A stretch of 52,471 nucleotides of DNA, taken from an uncultured Porphyromonadaceae bacterium. GTDB taxonomy: Bacteria > Bacteroidota > Bacteroidia > Bacteroidales > Muribaculaceae. Under the pieces are notes generated by a model that saw nothing but the letters and a program-made list of their open reading frames with translations, was not told where the DNA came from and ran no database searches. The stretch covers positions 1 through 52,471 of the forward strand of contig CANRWW010000019.1 of assembly GCA_947643665.1 (NCBI GenBank), in the 5' to 3' direction. The position numbers were made by a program, and so were the translations under genes. Shown one piece after another: positions 9,471 through 18,164 of this stretch (position 1 is its first letter; every line of letters begins with the position of its first letter).

Positions 9471-12400
9471 TTATTTGATCACTACTTTATAGGCTTTTTC
9501 AACGCCGGCAACAACGTAGACACCGGCTGCGGGTGCGTTGAAGTCGGCTATGCGGCCTTCAAACACGACGATACCGGCAGTATTGATCACTTTTACAGGC
9601 GAATCGCCCTCAGCGGCCTCTATTGCGCTGACCGATGAATGGTCAGGAGCCTTGAAAGATAGGGTGAAGCGGTTTTCACATTTCCCGGCTTTGGCGCTGA
9701 AACTATAGTCTCCGGCAGTGAGGTCGGTTGTGAGGCCTGTGATGTTATCGGTTAGCATCACTGTCCAGCCCTCGTTGCCACGGCCGCCGAGCGAGATAGT
9801 GTATTCGCCTTCAATGGCGAAACGCATGCCCAGACGGGCGGTGCCTTCTCCGAGAGGACGTTCGCAGATATCATATTTCACTGCATCGTCAACATAAACT
9901 TCCACTCCGGTGGCTGCGTCCGCAAAGAACTTGGCGGCATCACGTTCGATTTCATAAGCGGCCGAAGCCTCTTCGTTCATCACGATACGTGCCCGGTCGT
10001 CAGAACCGCAACCGGCTACATTGAAGTTGAACACGCTGCGCTGGCCGTTGGCCTGAATGCGCGCGGGAGCTTTACTTCCGGGGGTCAAATTGCTCTTTTC
10101 AGCATCGTCGAAATTCATGCGGCCTTCTACACCGAACACCATATTTTCGGCATCAAGCGGACGCTGGACGAAGAATGCTTCGTTGGGACGCAGGATGATG
10201 TCATCGTCAACTGGTGAGTAAGCCTGATAGTTGGAGCCGCGCCACAGCACGATGGGTGTGGTAAAATCCTCCATCAGAGAGTGCATGTCGTAGTAGCATG
10301 GGTAAGGATTGCCCACCAAATTCCAAGAACGGTTGTGGGCAAATTCGGCAGGATATTCCTCAAGAGGCACAATCACATTGTTCGATGTGAACAGGCGGTT
10401 CTTGGTCACGGTGTTGCGCGAGGGGAAGCAGACAACTGCCTGTTGGCTATTGCCGTTTGAATCGCTGGTGTTGTTGGCAACCTGGATTATATAGCCCTTG
10501 CCGGCTTCAAGAATGCCGTCGGCGGGAACATCTTCCCAGTTACTTGTCAAACCGTCACCGGTAGCGCGTTTTTCGCTGTTATATTTTCTGACCACGAAGT
10601 CGGTATTGTTGATACCATGTATGTCGGCCATCTGCACATCGTACTGGAACGAGATGAAATGCCATATGTTTTTCTCAAGCTCTATAGAACACAGCACACT
10701 ATCGGCACGCATGTTCTCGGCATTGTTGATCAGTGTAGTGCGGCAATCGTAGTAACCGTATTGGCGTTTGTCGAAGCGGTGGCGGATAGTGAATACTCCG
10801 GCCGAGAGTGTGCCGTCGCCTTCGGCATAAAGCTGTCCGACACCACTGTTTTTGCCTGTGTAGCTGAGAGTCATGTTGGGGTTGTCCTGCAGCACGGCAT
10901 TGTCCTCTGACAGGAGGTTGAAAACCATCGGACGATCAATATAAATGTTCTTGACTGGTTCCTGAAGCGATTTCATGATATAGAAATCCTTCCAGCCCGC
11001 AGCCTCGCGGTAAGCATCAATTGCAAAGGGAGCCACATAGAGTGTGCAATGGTTGAGGTCAACATACGACATGAATCCGGAAGCCACCGGAGGAACGATA
11101 GCTTTGCTTGTCACAGTATGCAGGCTGATGCAAGATGACAGCGCGCCAGAACCGATTGAGGCGAGTGTAGACGGCAGTGTGATGGTTTCAAGTGATTCGC
11201 AACCAGAAAACGCCGAATTATTTATGGTTGTCACCCCCTCGTTGAGTGTGATTGTTTTAAGTGCGCTGCAATTTAAGAATGCCTGCTGGCCGATTGTTTT
11301 CAGTCCGTCATTAAAAGTTATATCGCTAAGGCTGGTGCATCCCTGGAATACATAAGAACCAATCTCTTCCAATGACAGCGGCAATTTCACGCTGGTCAAG
11401 TTCGTAGATTTATAAAATGCATAGTTTTCAAGCCTGATTATACCCTCAGGGATGTCAACACTTGTAATTCCAGTTTCACTTAAGGCATAATCGCCTATAT
11501 AGGTGGGATCCTGGCTTAACGATTCTGGATTAAACGCATTGCAACCTCTGAATGCGTAGGATCCGAGATACGTTACTTTGCTTATGTCAAAATCGGTAAG
11601 TTTGTTGCAGTAGTTGAACGCACGGTCTCTGATGTAGGTTACGCCAGGGGCGTTCACGGTGGTGAGGTTGCGGCACGAATTGAATGCGCCACTTGCAATC
11701 ACTTTCAGACTTTCAGGGAACGACACTTCCATCAAAGTCTGTTTGTCTGACATGAAGTTGGCAGGAAGTTCCGGCATATCGGCTTCAGAAAGGTCAAGTT
11801 TGCGTAAAGCCGTGAGGTTTTTCATGTTCTTTAGGTCGGTTTCATTGAGCACACCTGTCACTTTCAGATACATGGCAACACCCCAGTCTGCATCGGTCAG
11901 CTCAATATAATCCTGGGCGAATTCTCCGCGTCGTTTCACGTCTAGGGTCATCCATTCGAAATCCCAACCCTGGGGCTGGATAACGGCATTATTCCAGCTG
12001 CTGTGAAGCATATAATTGTTGTAAGCGTCACGTGAACCTACATACACGATCATACTGTTGTCAAGGCTCCAGTTTGTAGAGGGAACATCGCCCTGCATGT
12101 GCAGTTCGGTGATGCTGTTTCTTGACCAGTTTACATTGATGGTGTGGTAGTGTGCGGGAACTGTTACCGATTTCAGGTTGGGAGCATTGGCAGTCAATGT
12201 GCCTGTACCTATATTGTTTTCATTACCCAAGCGATAGACGTAGTATAGACCGTCGGCATAGGGCACGTAGTCGGGCAGGGTGATTGTATCGTTCTGTGTG
12301 AAAATCTCACTGACAATAAGATTGCCGGAGTAATGTTGGATGCCGAAAAATTCATTGTCATTTTCGCCGGCGATTACATAGTCTGAGTTGGTTGTTTCGG

Positions 12401-13580
12401 GATAGAACGACTGCTCTTCACCCACGAGCACGCGTGTAAAGCCAGACCACTGGTAGTCATAACGTGACATTCCGTAGGGTATGTGCAGATAGACATCGCC
12501 GTTCTTTGTGGCTACCGAGTAGCTGAAAGATGTTTCATTGGAGATGTAGATATCGCTGATGTTTGAATCGTCAAACATCGCGCCAACATCTGTTATAGCG
12601 TTTAGATGTAGAACCTTAAGTGACTGCGCACCTTCCCAAGAAAGACTGTTGTCACCCAGCTGGATAATTGGATAGTGGGTATCTGTTATGAATACTGTCT
12701 CAGGGAGTGTGACCTCGGTTGCCGTTGTGTTTATGCCAGTAATGACAACTTCGGAACCGTTTAGACGCAGACCTAATGTGGTGGCACCGTCATCAAGTGC
12801 CACTATATAGGCGTTTTCAGGATCGTAATAACCGTTCAGCCCCAGACCTGGCAGATCGTTTTCTTCGCTCCATTTCTGGGCTGTCGGCGATGTGATGCTG
12901 TATGAGAACTCAATGTCTGCAGCTGTGACGGTTGCACCTTCGGTGCCACTTATCATGAAAGCCAGGCCAAGCGTCTTCCTATCGTTGAATTTAGCACCGA
13001 GGTTGAATGAAAGGGTATGGTTGTTTTCCTCATTCAGGTCATAAGCGCCCGAGGAATATGTTATCCAGGAGCGGCTTTCTTTATCAAGGTAAATAATGCA
13101 TGGAAAAACCAGCACGTCATCATCGCTTGTCAATGTGCCTGAAAAAGTATAATTGTAACCGGAATATCCATACCATGCGTAATAGGTTTCTCCGTCGTCT
13201 TCAAATGTACCGATTATGCTATAGACTATCTCTTCTTCACCGGCAACCATTTGCAGCGTGTTGCTGTCAACCACTGTGGGTTGTTGACTGCCGTACATGA
13301 AAGATACATTATTCCATAAATCAACCGTTGTCACGGTAGGATCTGTCACTCCAGGACTGTCTGTGCCAGAAGACACCGTGTCGGATTCTGCCGCCTTCAG
13401 TAATATTGCAGACTTGGCCACTTTGCTTTTGGCAAGCATCAGTGAGGCTGTGTCAATCGCCTGATCCGATAGGTTGACCGTCTTGCTTCCATTTCCGGAT
13501 GACAAAACCATTGCACCGCCCACTACCGTTGTGAGGGCAAACAATGCAAGTACCGTTTTTTTCATTGTGATAATTTTCAT
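9471..13580 (-). CDS. BspA-like leucine-rich repeat T9SS surface protein (1369 aa)
   Basis: First gene of the leftward surface operon; the next gene starts 11 nt after its stop. The start could be 13580 or the internal ATG at 13565 (MKKTVLALFALTTVVGG), which fits a signal peptide better. A short leucine-rich stretch lies near residues 300-345. The main BspA-type (LRR_5) array covers about 560-840, with repeats such as LEEIGSYVFQGCTSLSDI and LKTIGQQAFLNCSALKTI. A WHFISFQYDV-type domain common in Bacteroidales surface proteins follows. The last ~55 residues are a T9SS type A sorting tail (VKVINTAGIVVFEG, APAAGVYVVAG). BspA repeats are known to bind host matrix proteins or other bacteria in some oral species; here the ligand is unknown. 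No -7 box points at this gene in the present orientation of the upstream segment. Confidence 0.9.
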   Translation of the reverse strand: MKIITMKKTVLALFALTTVVGGAMVLSSGNGSKTVNLSDQAIDTASLMLAKSKVAKSAILLKAAESDTVSSGTDSPGVTDPTVTTVDLWNNVSFMYGSQQPTVVDSNTLQMVAGEEEIVYSIIGTFEDDGETYYAWYGYSGYNYTFSGTLTSDDDVLVFPCIIYLDKESRSWITYSSGAYDLNEENNHTLSFNLGAKFNDRKTLGLAFMISGTEGATVTAADIEFSYSITSPTAQKWSEENDLPGLGLNGYYDPENAYIVALDDGATTLGLRLNGSEVVITGINTTATEVTLPETVFITDTHYPIIQLGDNSLSWEGAQSLKVLHLNAITDVGAMFDDSNISDIYISNETSFSYSVATKNGDVYLHIPYGMSRYDYQWSGFTRVLVGEEQSFYPETTNSDYVIAGENDNEFFGIQHYSGNLIVSEIFTQNDTITLPDYVPYADGLYYVYRLGNENNIGTGTLTANAPNLKSVTVPAHYHTINVNWSRNSITELHMQGDVPSTNWSLDNSMIVYVGSRDAYNNYMLHSSWNNAVIQPQGWDFEWMTLDVKRRGEFAQDYIELTDADWGVAMYLKVTGVLNETDLKNMKNLTALRKLDLSEADMPELPANFMSDKQTLMEVSFPESLKVIASGAFNSCRNLTTVNAPGVTYIRDRAFNYCNKLTDFDISKVTYLGSYAFRGCNAFNPESLSQDPTYIGDYALSETGITSVDIPEGIIRLENYAFYKSTNLTSVKLPLSLEEIGSYVFQGCTSLSDITFNDGLKTIGQQAFLNCSALKTITLNEGVTTINNSAFSGCESLETITLPSTLASIGSGALSSCISLHTVTSKAIVPPVASGFMSYVDLNHCTLYVAPFAIDAYREAAGWKDFYIMKSLQEPVKNIYIDRPMVFNLLSEDNAVLQDNPNMTLSYTGKNSGVGQLYAEGDGTLSAGVFTIRHRFDKRQYGYYDCRTTLINNAENMRADSVLCSIELEKNIWHFISFQYDVQMADIHGINNTDFVVRKYNSEKRATGDGLTSNWEDVPADGILEAGKGYIIQVANNTSDSNGNSQQAVVCFPSRNTVTKNRLFTSNNVIVPLEEYPAEFAHNRSWNLVGNPYPCYYDMHSLMEDFTTPIVLWRGSNYQAYSPVDDDIILRPNEAFFVQRPLDAENMVFGVEGRMNFDDAEKSNLTPGSKAPARIQANGQRSVFNFNVAGCGSDDRARIVMNEEASAAYEIERDAAKFFADAATGVEVYVDDAVKYDICERPLGEGTARLGMRFAIEGEYTISLGGRGNEGWTVMLTDNITGLTTDLTAGDYSFSAKAGKCENRFTLSFKAPDHSSVSAIEAAEGDSPVKVINTAGIVVFEGRIADFNAPAAGVYVVAGVEKAYKVVIK

Positions 13581-13611
13581 TAGTTATTATTTATTGATAT
13601 TCATTACGTGT

Positions 13612-13644
13612 TTTTCCACTCTTGCGGTGTTTTCCCACTCTTGC
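13612..13644. repeat. Direct repeat beside left inverted repeat
   Basis: TTTTCCACTCTTGC (13612-13625) recurs as TTTTCCCACTCTTGC (13630-13644), with the shared CCACTCTTGC cores offset by 19 bases. The second copy runs into the left inverted repeat. Two near-identical sites about two helical turns apart could be accessory sites for a recombinase or regulator; that is inference. Confidence 0.6.
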
Positions 13645-13655
13645 CAAGAGATACT
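13638..13655 (+). repeat. Left 18-bp inverted repeat of candidate invertible promoter
   Basis: The sequence CTCTTGCCAAGAGATACT is the exact reverse complement of 13843-13860. It contains its own dyad (CTCTTG-C-CAAGAG), as recombinase crossover sites and operators both commonly do. It lies 58 bases upstream of the start of the leftward operon. Confidence 0.85.
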
Positions 13656-13842
13656 TGATAATATTCAAATGCACAAAAAACGTACTTTAACGCCATACAA
13701 CCACGATTTGATCAATACCCTTATGTGATATTGTTAAAACAGTGTGTTTTTCAACGGGTAATATTATATCGTTACATCTAAAATAATTTCGTGTTGATTA
13801 GTTTTATTTTGAATAGTTTACGTATCTTTGCACATAATAATC
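13656..13842. other. Candidate invertible segment (187 bp) carrying a promoter
   Basis: This segment is bounded by perfect inverted repeats and includes the -7 box TATCTTTG at 13823-13830, now pointing right at the 938-aa gene. Inversion about its centre would move the box to 13668-13675 on the minus strand, with transcription starting near 13661, about 80 nt before the leftward operon. Invertible promoters that switch surface genes are well known in Bacteroidales (for example the B. fragilis capsule loci). That this segment inverts is inference from layout. The alternative is a divergent control region with two copies of a palindromic operator. Confidence 0.6.
13823..13830 (+). promoter_or_regulatory. 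-7 promoter box of the 938-aa adhesin gene
   Basis: TATCTTTG fits the Bacteroidetes -7 consensus TAnnTTTG and is followed by CAC. Transcription should start near 13837, giving a leader of about 180 nt before the ATG at 14018. No good -33 TTTG is present at the usual 19-21 bp spacing; weak candidates are TTG at 13794 and TTTG at 13808. Confidence 0.7.
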
Positions 13843-13872
13843 AGTATCTCTTGGCAAGAGATACTGATTATT
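13836..13872. repeat. 37-bp perfect palindrome at predicted transcription start
   Basis: The 18-base arms 13836-13853 and 13855-13872 are perfect reverse complements around a single G at 13854. The palindrome begins 5 bases after the -7 box, so a transcript would open with this hairpin, or a repressor dimer could sit on the start site. The inner part is the right inverted repeat of the candidate invertible segment. Confidence 0.9.
13843..13860 (-). repeat. Right 18-bp inverted repeat of candidate invertible promoter
   Basis: Read on the plus strand this is AGTATCTCTTGGCAAGAG, the exact reverse complement of 13638-13655. Because of the internal dyad, 13848-13865 also matches the left copy as a direct repeat with only the centre base different. 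Recombination could in principle invert or delete the segment, but only the inverted match is exact over 18 bp. Confidence 0.85.
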
Positions 13873-14017
13873 GAATAATGGATTTATTCTTTTTACCACA
13901 TATCTTAATTATTGTTAAATAACTGCGTAATACGGCGTTTGTATGGAAATTTCACGATATTTGTTTTTTAGAAATTTTCACACACCCGACAATGCGGGTT
14001 AATCCGATCATTATTTT

Positions 14018-16834
14018 ATGCCTAAATTTTTTCGCACCTCGCTGCTGATTGTTGCCAGCATCTGCAACATGCACTCATGGAGCGCCGAAAGCGTGCCATA
14101 CGCATCAGAACTCGGTTCGCCGTACGGTATTGATTCCGACTGGTACAATACCCGTGGAAACGGCTTAAAACCATGGAGCAACGTCACCGGTGATTTCGGT
14201 GGACAATGGGGAAATACGGATTGTACAAATGGCATAAGATATGTCTACTCTGAGACATCGGATGCTGACGCATGGCTCATATCGCCCGACATAGCCCTAG
14301 AAGCTGCAAAAGACTATTATTTAACAATATGGGTCCGCACGGAATTTTCACCGGAAAACTTCCGGGTGACAATAGCGCAAGGTGATACCCCAGAGGAGCA
14401 ACGAAACGGCACCGTCCTCATTGACATGGAAAACGAGGCAGTGATGGGACGCTGGAAAAGGCTTCGCAAGAGTTTTCGGGTAGATGAAACCGGAAATTAC
14501 AATTTCGGTCTCAACTGCTACAGCAAAGCCAACCAATTCACTCTCTACGTCACCGGATTCTCACTCATTGAGGGTGACGGCACACATGCCGTGGAAGTAA
14601 TCCCGGCAGCCGTACCAGTAATCAAACCTCTCCCCTACAAGGCCGGATTTCCGGCTGATTGCATACACTGGTCTGCCATAAGAGGCCGCAATGCATCAGG
14701 ACAAGGCGCATGGTATTATGAACAGGGAGACAATTCATATGCATTTGTAGATCCGGATGAACAAGAAGACAACTGGCTCGTCTCTCCCGCGTTTGAATTC
14801 CCTGAAGCCGGCGACTACAAGATATCTGTTTCAGCCGAAAGTTTCGGTGTGCTTGACTGGTTTCTCGGCACCGATCCGGCTGATCCGGAAACATTCACTT
14901 CTCCCCTGGGAGGCACATCATATCCAGGAACAACCGGCGCCACGCTAGTGACAATAGACAAACCGGGCACATATTACGTCGGATTCCATGCCCATGCCGA
15001 AGAGGGAAGTACAATGGGGTATGGCGTGTATGGTCTAAATGTGCGAATGGTAAAGGAGTGGCCACAACCTGTAACCGACCTCCGCACCGCCGTAGATCCC
15101 AACGGTGGCATGACTGTAGAACTTAACTGGACCAACCCGTCGCTCACACTCAAAGGCAACCAACTGGGCACACTGAAAAAAGTGGAGATATACCGCGACG
15201 GAAAACCTATCGGCACTATATCGGATGCGGTTCCGGGCAAAAAAAGTTCTTATATTGACAATACAGTGGACAGCCCCGGACTACACACATATAAAATCTT
15301 GCCTTACAACGAACTGGGCACATCCATGGAAGATGCGTGCGAAGTGGAGACCATGTATGTGGGAACTGGAGTAGAACCATTCCCATACACCTGGACCACA
15401 GGCTCGGAACATGAGCACTACGAAGCGCTCACAAAATGGGTAACCCACAATCCGGCCGGAACGGATCGTGAATGGAACATTGACTTCGGGTGGCGTTACT
15501 GCTGGGCCTCCTGGAAATTAACAGACGCGCAAAATGACGACTACCTCGCCACCCCATATATCGCCCTGGAAAAAGGATACTATAAAGTATCTTTTGAAAC
15601 CAACGACCGGCATACCAACTATGATTTTGGCTATTTGACAGACCGGGCAGATATACCGGGCACATTCGTTGCTGTTGAAAGTTTCCGCATGTGGGATCAA
15701 TTTGGCAACCATGAGAACTCCACTATCATAAATATCCCTGCCGACGGAAATTATGCCATGGGATGGCATCATGTAGAAGGAACCGAAGACAAATGCAGAA
15801 TTGAATTGTACTCCATCAAGATGGAAAAAATCCTTCCGGTACCGGCCATTGCAGAAGAACTCCTGGCGGAAGCCTCACAGGATTTCTCTTTATCTGCTGA
15901 AATATCATGGCGAAACCCCAAAGTAGATAACGCCGGTAATCCGCTAGAAACAATAACCCGTGTTATACTTCTCCGTAATGCCGAACGAATAGCAGACCTC
16001 AAAGAGAATGTGGCACCAGGACAAAAAATGTCATTTACCGATACTGGCATTCCTGAAGCCGCTGAATACGAATACACTGTTGAAGTATTTAATGAGAACG
16101 GAAAAGCACAGACGCTTCCGGCTTCCGTGAAAGTCTATGTCGGCAAGGGGGAAGCGATACCTTACGAAGCGAAACTGCAAAGCTGGACAAGATACAATCT
16201 TGACCGTGACAATTACGAGTGGAGCAATATGGAAGGAGGCGGCATAAGGTTCTATTCTCGGTTCTCGGATTCCGACGACTGGGCTGTGTCACCGCAAATA
16301 TACCTTGAACCGGCAAAAGAGTATGAGATAGCCGTCGAAACCTCCACGATCTCGGAATATCCAGTCAACTGGGATATTTGCACATCCACAATAAAAAATC
16401 CAGCAGAAATGACAACTTTGGCAACCATTACCATACCAGCCAAAGCAGAACGCCACCCCGACAAAATACGCATTACAACTTCTACAGAAAATGCCGGCGA
16501 TATGGCCTTATTTTCCCCAGGCAACCACGTATTTGCCGCCCATGCCACAGGAATGGGAACCATCAACCTGCATAGTTTCAAAATAGAAGAAGTGGAATCT
16601 GTCGGCATAAACGTTGCAGAAACAGAACGCGATATCCAAATTATTATCAAAGGGGATACAATGATACTACCTTCCGGTACCGACATTGTCCGCATCTACG
16701 ACATCACCGGCCGCATCATCGGCTCGCTCATTGTATCCGGCACCACTCTATCCACAGAAAGCCTCCCTGCCGGCATCTCCATCATTGAGGCCACCGGCGC
16801 CTACGGCAGATCATACATTAAAATCTCACGATAA
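14018..16834 (+). CDS. T9SS adhesin-like protein with choice-of-anchor J and Fn3-type domains (938 aa)
   Basis: Residues 1-23 are a signal peptide (TSLLIVASICNMHSWSAES). Four beta-sandwich modules of the cleaved-adhesin/choice-of-anchor-J type are marked by DAWLISPDIAL (about residue 88), DNWLVSPAFEF (about 247), a third near 470-600 with DDYLATPYIAL, and DDWAVSPQIYL (about 752). Fibronectin III-like modules lie between them (VELNWTNPSLTLKGN, AEISWRNPKVDN). The last ~65 residues form a T9SS type A sorting tail (VRIYDITGRIIGS, LPAGISIIEA). The protein is therefore probably secreted by T9SS to the cell surface. It stands alone, divergent from the BspA operon, and ends at a strong bidirectional hairpin. 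Its expression probably depends on the promoter inside the candidate invertible segment. The start ATG precedes the only signal peptide; no clear Shine-Dalgarno is visible. Confidence 0.88.
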   Translation: MPKFFRTSLLIVASICNMHSWSAESVPYASELGSPYGIDSDWYNTRGNGLKPWSNVTGDFGGQWGNTDCTNGIRYVYSETSDADAWLISPDIALEAAKDYYLTIWVRTEFSPENFRVTIAQGDTPEEQRNGTVLIDMENEAVMGRWKRLRKSFRVDETGNYNFGLNCYSKANQFTLYVTGFSLIEGDGTHAVEVIPAAVPVIKPLPYKAGFPADCIHWSAIRGRNASGQGAWYYEQGDNSYAFVDPDEQEDNWLVSPAFEFPEAGDYKISVSAESFGVLDWFLGTDPADPETFTSPLGGTSYPGTTGATLVTIDKPGTYYVGFHAHAEEGSTMGYGVYGLNVRMVKEWPQPVTDLRTAVDPNGGMTVELNWTNPSLTLKGNQLGTLKKVEIYRDGKPIGTISDAVPGKKSSYIDNTVDSPGLHTYKILPYNELGTSMEDACEVETMYVGTGVEPFPYTWTTGSEHEHYEALTKWVTHNPAGTDREWNIDFGWRYCWASWKLTDAQNDDYLATPYIALEKGYYKVSFETNDRHTNYDFGYLTDRADIPGTFVAVESFRMWDQFGNHENSTIINIPADGNYAMGWHHVEGTEDKCRIELYSIKMEKILPVPAIAEELLAEASQDFSLSAEISWRNPKVDNAGNPLETITRVILLRNAERIADLKENVAPGQKMSFTDTGIPEAAEYEYTVEVFNENGKAQTLPASVKVYVGKGEAIPYEAKLQSWTRYNLDRDNYEWSNMEGGGIRFYSRFSDSDDWAVSPQIYLEPAKEYEIAVETSTISEYPVNWDICTSTIKNPAEMTTLATITIPAKAERHPDKIRITTSTENAGDMALFSPGNHVFAAHATGMGTINLHSFKIEEVESVGINVAETERDIQIIIKGDTMILPSGTDIVRIYDITGRIIGSLIVSGTTLSTESLPAGISIIEATGAYGRSYIKISR

Positions 16835-16850
16835 ATCAATTTGCATTCCA

Positions 16851-16894
16851 TACGGATAAGGGCGCTGCATAAAAATGCAGCGCCCTTATCCGTA
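16851..16894. terminator. Bidirectional terminator hairpin
   Basis: A perfect 20-bp stem (16851-16870 with 16875-16894) encloses the loop AAAA. It lies between the convergent adhesin gene and the efflux operon and can serve both. Confidence 0.9.
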
Positions 16895-16955
16895 TTATAG
16901 ACTGATCTCTGAAAATTATCAGTTTATCTTTAACTGACAAACGGGATCAGATGCC

Positions 16956-18164
16956 TTACATTGCAGGAGCCATGTAGCTGTTCAGGCGGAATGCCATAAT
17001 CGTGTAGTCGCGTACGAGAGCCAGGCAGTCAAGACGGGCACGCAAGAAGTAGTTTGTCTCCTGGAGGTAATCAAGAAGCGACAGCTCCCCTCCGTCAAGA
17101 GCCTTGCGCAAAAGGGAAAGGTTGTTAACACCCTCCACCAGCGGTGAAAAACGCTCTATCTGCCGTTTCAATGACGATGCGGAAGCATGGTCAGCGGCAA
17201 TGCGGTTTTCAAGTTCCGTCCGACGGGCTATGAGGTCAAAACGGGCAGCCATGCCAAGTTGCGTCGCAGCAGCTACAGAATGCTTACGCGAATATATCGG
17301 AAGCGACACACCCACGGAAAGCCCGTTGAAATGAGTGCCCTCCTCGAAAGCATGCACATATCCAAGACTGAAACCCGGTAATCTCTGGGCCTTTGCTACC
17401 GCCACATTTGCAGCCTCTGCCTCAGAGATAGCCGAATAATAACGCAATTCAGGAGACAGCTCTGCCGCACCGGCATATACATCAGCCGGCTCCAACCGCA
17501 TATAAGGGAAATCACTTAAGTCAAGCGCCTGGTCAATGGCATCAGACTCAGGCGCCATGGCAAGTAGGTCTGCTTTGATGGTATTTGCCTCGGCACGCGC
17601 CTCCTCCAGTTCAGCAGCCGATCGCATCTCCTCTATCTTCATCTTGTTGACATCCAATATCGTGGTCTCCCCCATCTGCCACGCCCTGTCATACTCCTCC
17701 CTGAGCCGTTTCATTGAATCGTGCATTTCTGAAAGTATATCAACCTTGCGGTTGGCTGCGATCAACTGCACGATACTTTCGGCCGCTTTTACTTGAAGCT
17801 GCCGGAAATTCTCGTCAAGTCCCAGCTTCCCTGCTGTGGCAAGAGCCAAAGCCGCACGATTGCGCGCACGGTATGCACCCGGCCAATCAAACGACTGCGA
17901 CAGTGAGCCGCTCCACTTGTTGTCTGCCTCTCCGGCACTCCACAGGCGCTCAAATTCAAGTTCCGGATTTTCAAGGACATTTTCTGCCCGCATGCTCTCC
18001 ACACTGGCTTGCAACCGCGCCTGTTCAGCACGGTATGAAGGAGTTTCTGCGGCGATGCGACGCACGATATCTGAAAATGGCTCCTGTGCCTCCGCATGCT
18101 GAAAGCCAAACGCTATCACACCAGACGCCACAATTATATATTTGAGAAAACGGATGTTCAACAT
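16956..18164 (-). CDS. TolC/CusC-family outer membrane efflux protein
   Basis: A 402-aa protein with a signal peptide ending QHAEAQ near residue 27, followed by long alpha-helical stretches rich in Ala, Glu and Arg, as in TolC-type outer membrane channels (PSYRAEQARLQASVES; PELEFERLWSAGEADN). TolC trimers form the outer membrane exit duct of tripartite pumps. The start codon overlaps the stop of the RND pump gene (TGATG), so the two are translationally coupled. It is the last gene of a three-gene metal efflux operon and carries metal out of the periplasm together with the adaptor and pump. No conserved residue looks missing; length is close to the usual CusC-like range for Bacteroidetes. Confidence 0.9.
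   Translation of the reverse strand: MLNIRFLKYIIVASGVIAFGFQHAEAQEPFSDIVRRIAAETPSYRAEQARLQASVESMRAENVLENPELEFERLWSAGEADNKWSGSLSQSFDWPGAYRARNRAALALATAGKLGLDENFRQLQVKAAESIVQLIAANRKVDILSEMHDSMKRLREEYDRAWQMGETTILDVNKMKIEEMRSAAELEEARAEANTIKADLLAMAPESDAIDQALDLSDFPYMRLEPADVYAGAAELSPELRYYSAISEAEAANVAVAKAQRLPGFSLGYVHAFEEGTHFNGLSVGVSLPIYSRKHSVAAATQLGMAARFDLIARRTELENRIAADHASASSLKRQIERFSPLVEGVNNLSLLRKALDGGELSLLDYLQETNYFLRARLDCLALVRDYTIMAFRLNSYMAPAM

Larger units (their letters stand above)
13581..14017. other. Divergent intergenic region with candidate invertible segment
   Basis: These 437 bases separate two divergently read T9SS gene sets. They contain exact 18-bp inverted repeats, one clear rightward -7 promoter box next to the right repeat, a 37-bp perfect palindrome at the predicted transcription start, and a pair of short direct repeats beside the left repeat. 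No leftward TAnnTTTG box was found. The parts are listed separately. Confidence 0.85.

Noticed and set aside
13656-13842. A short gene within the candidate invertible segment
   Set aside because: The segment is AT-rich with only very short frames on both strands and no ribosome binding site.
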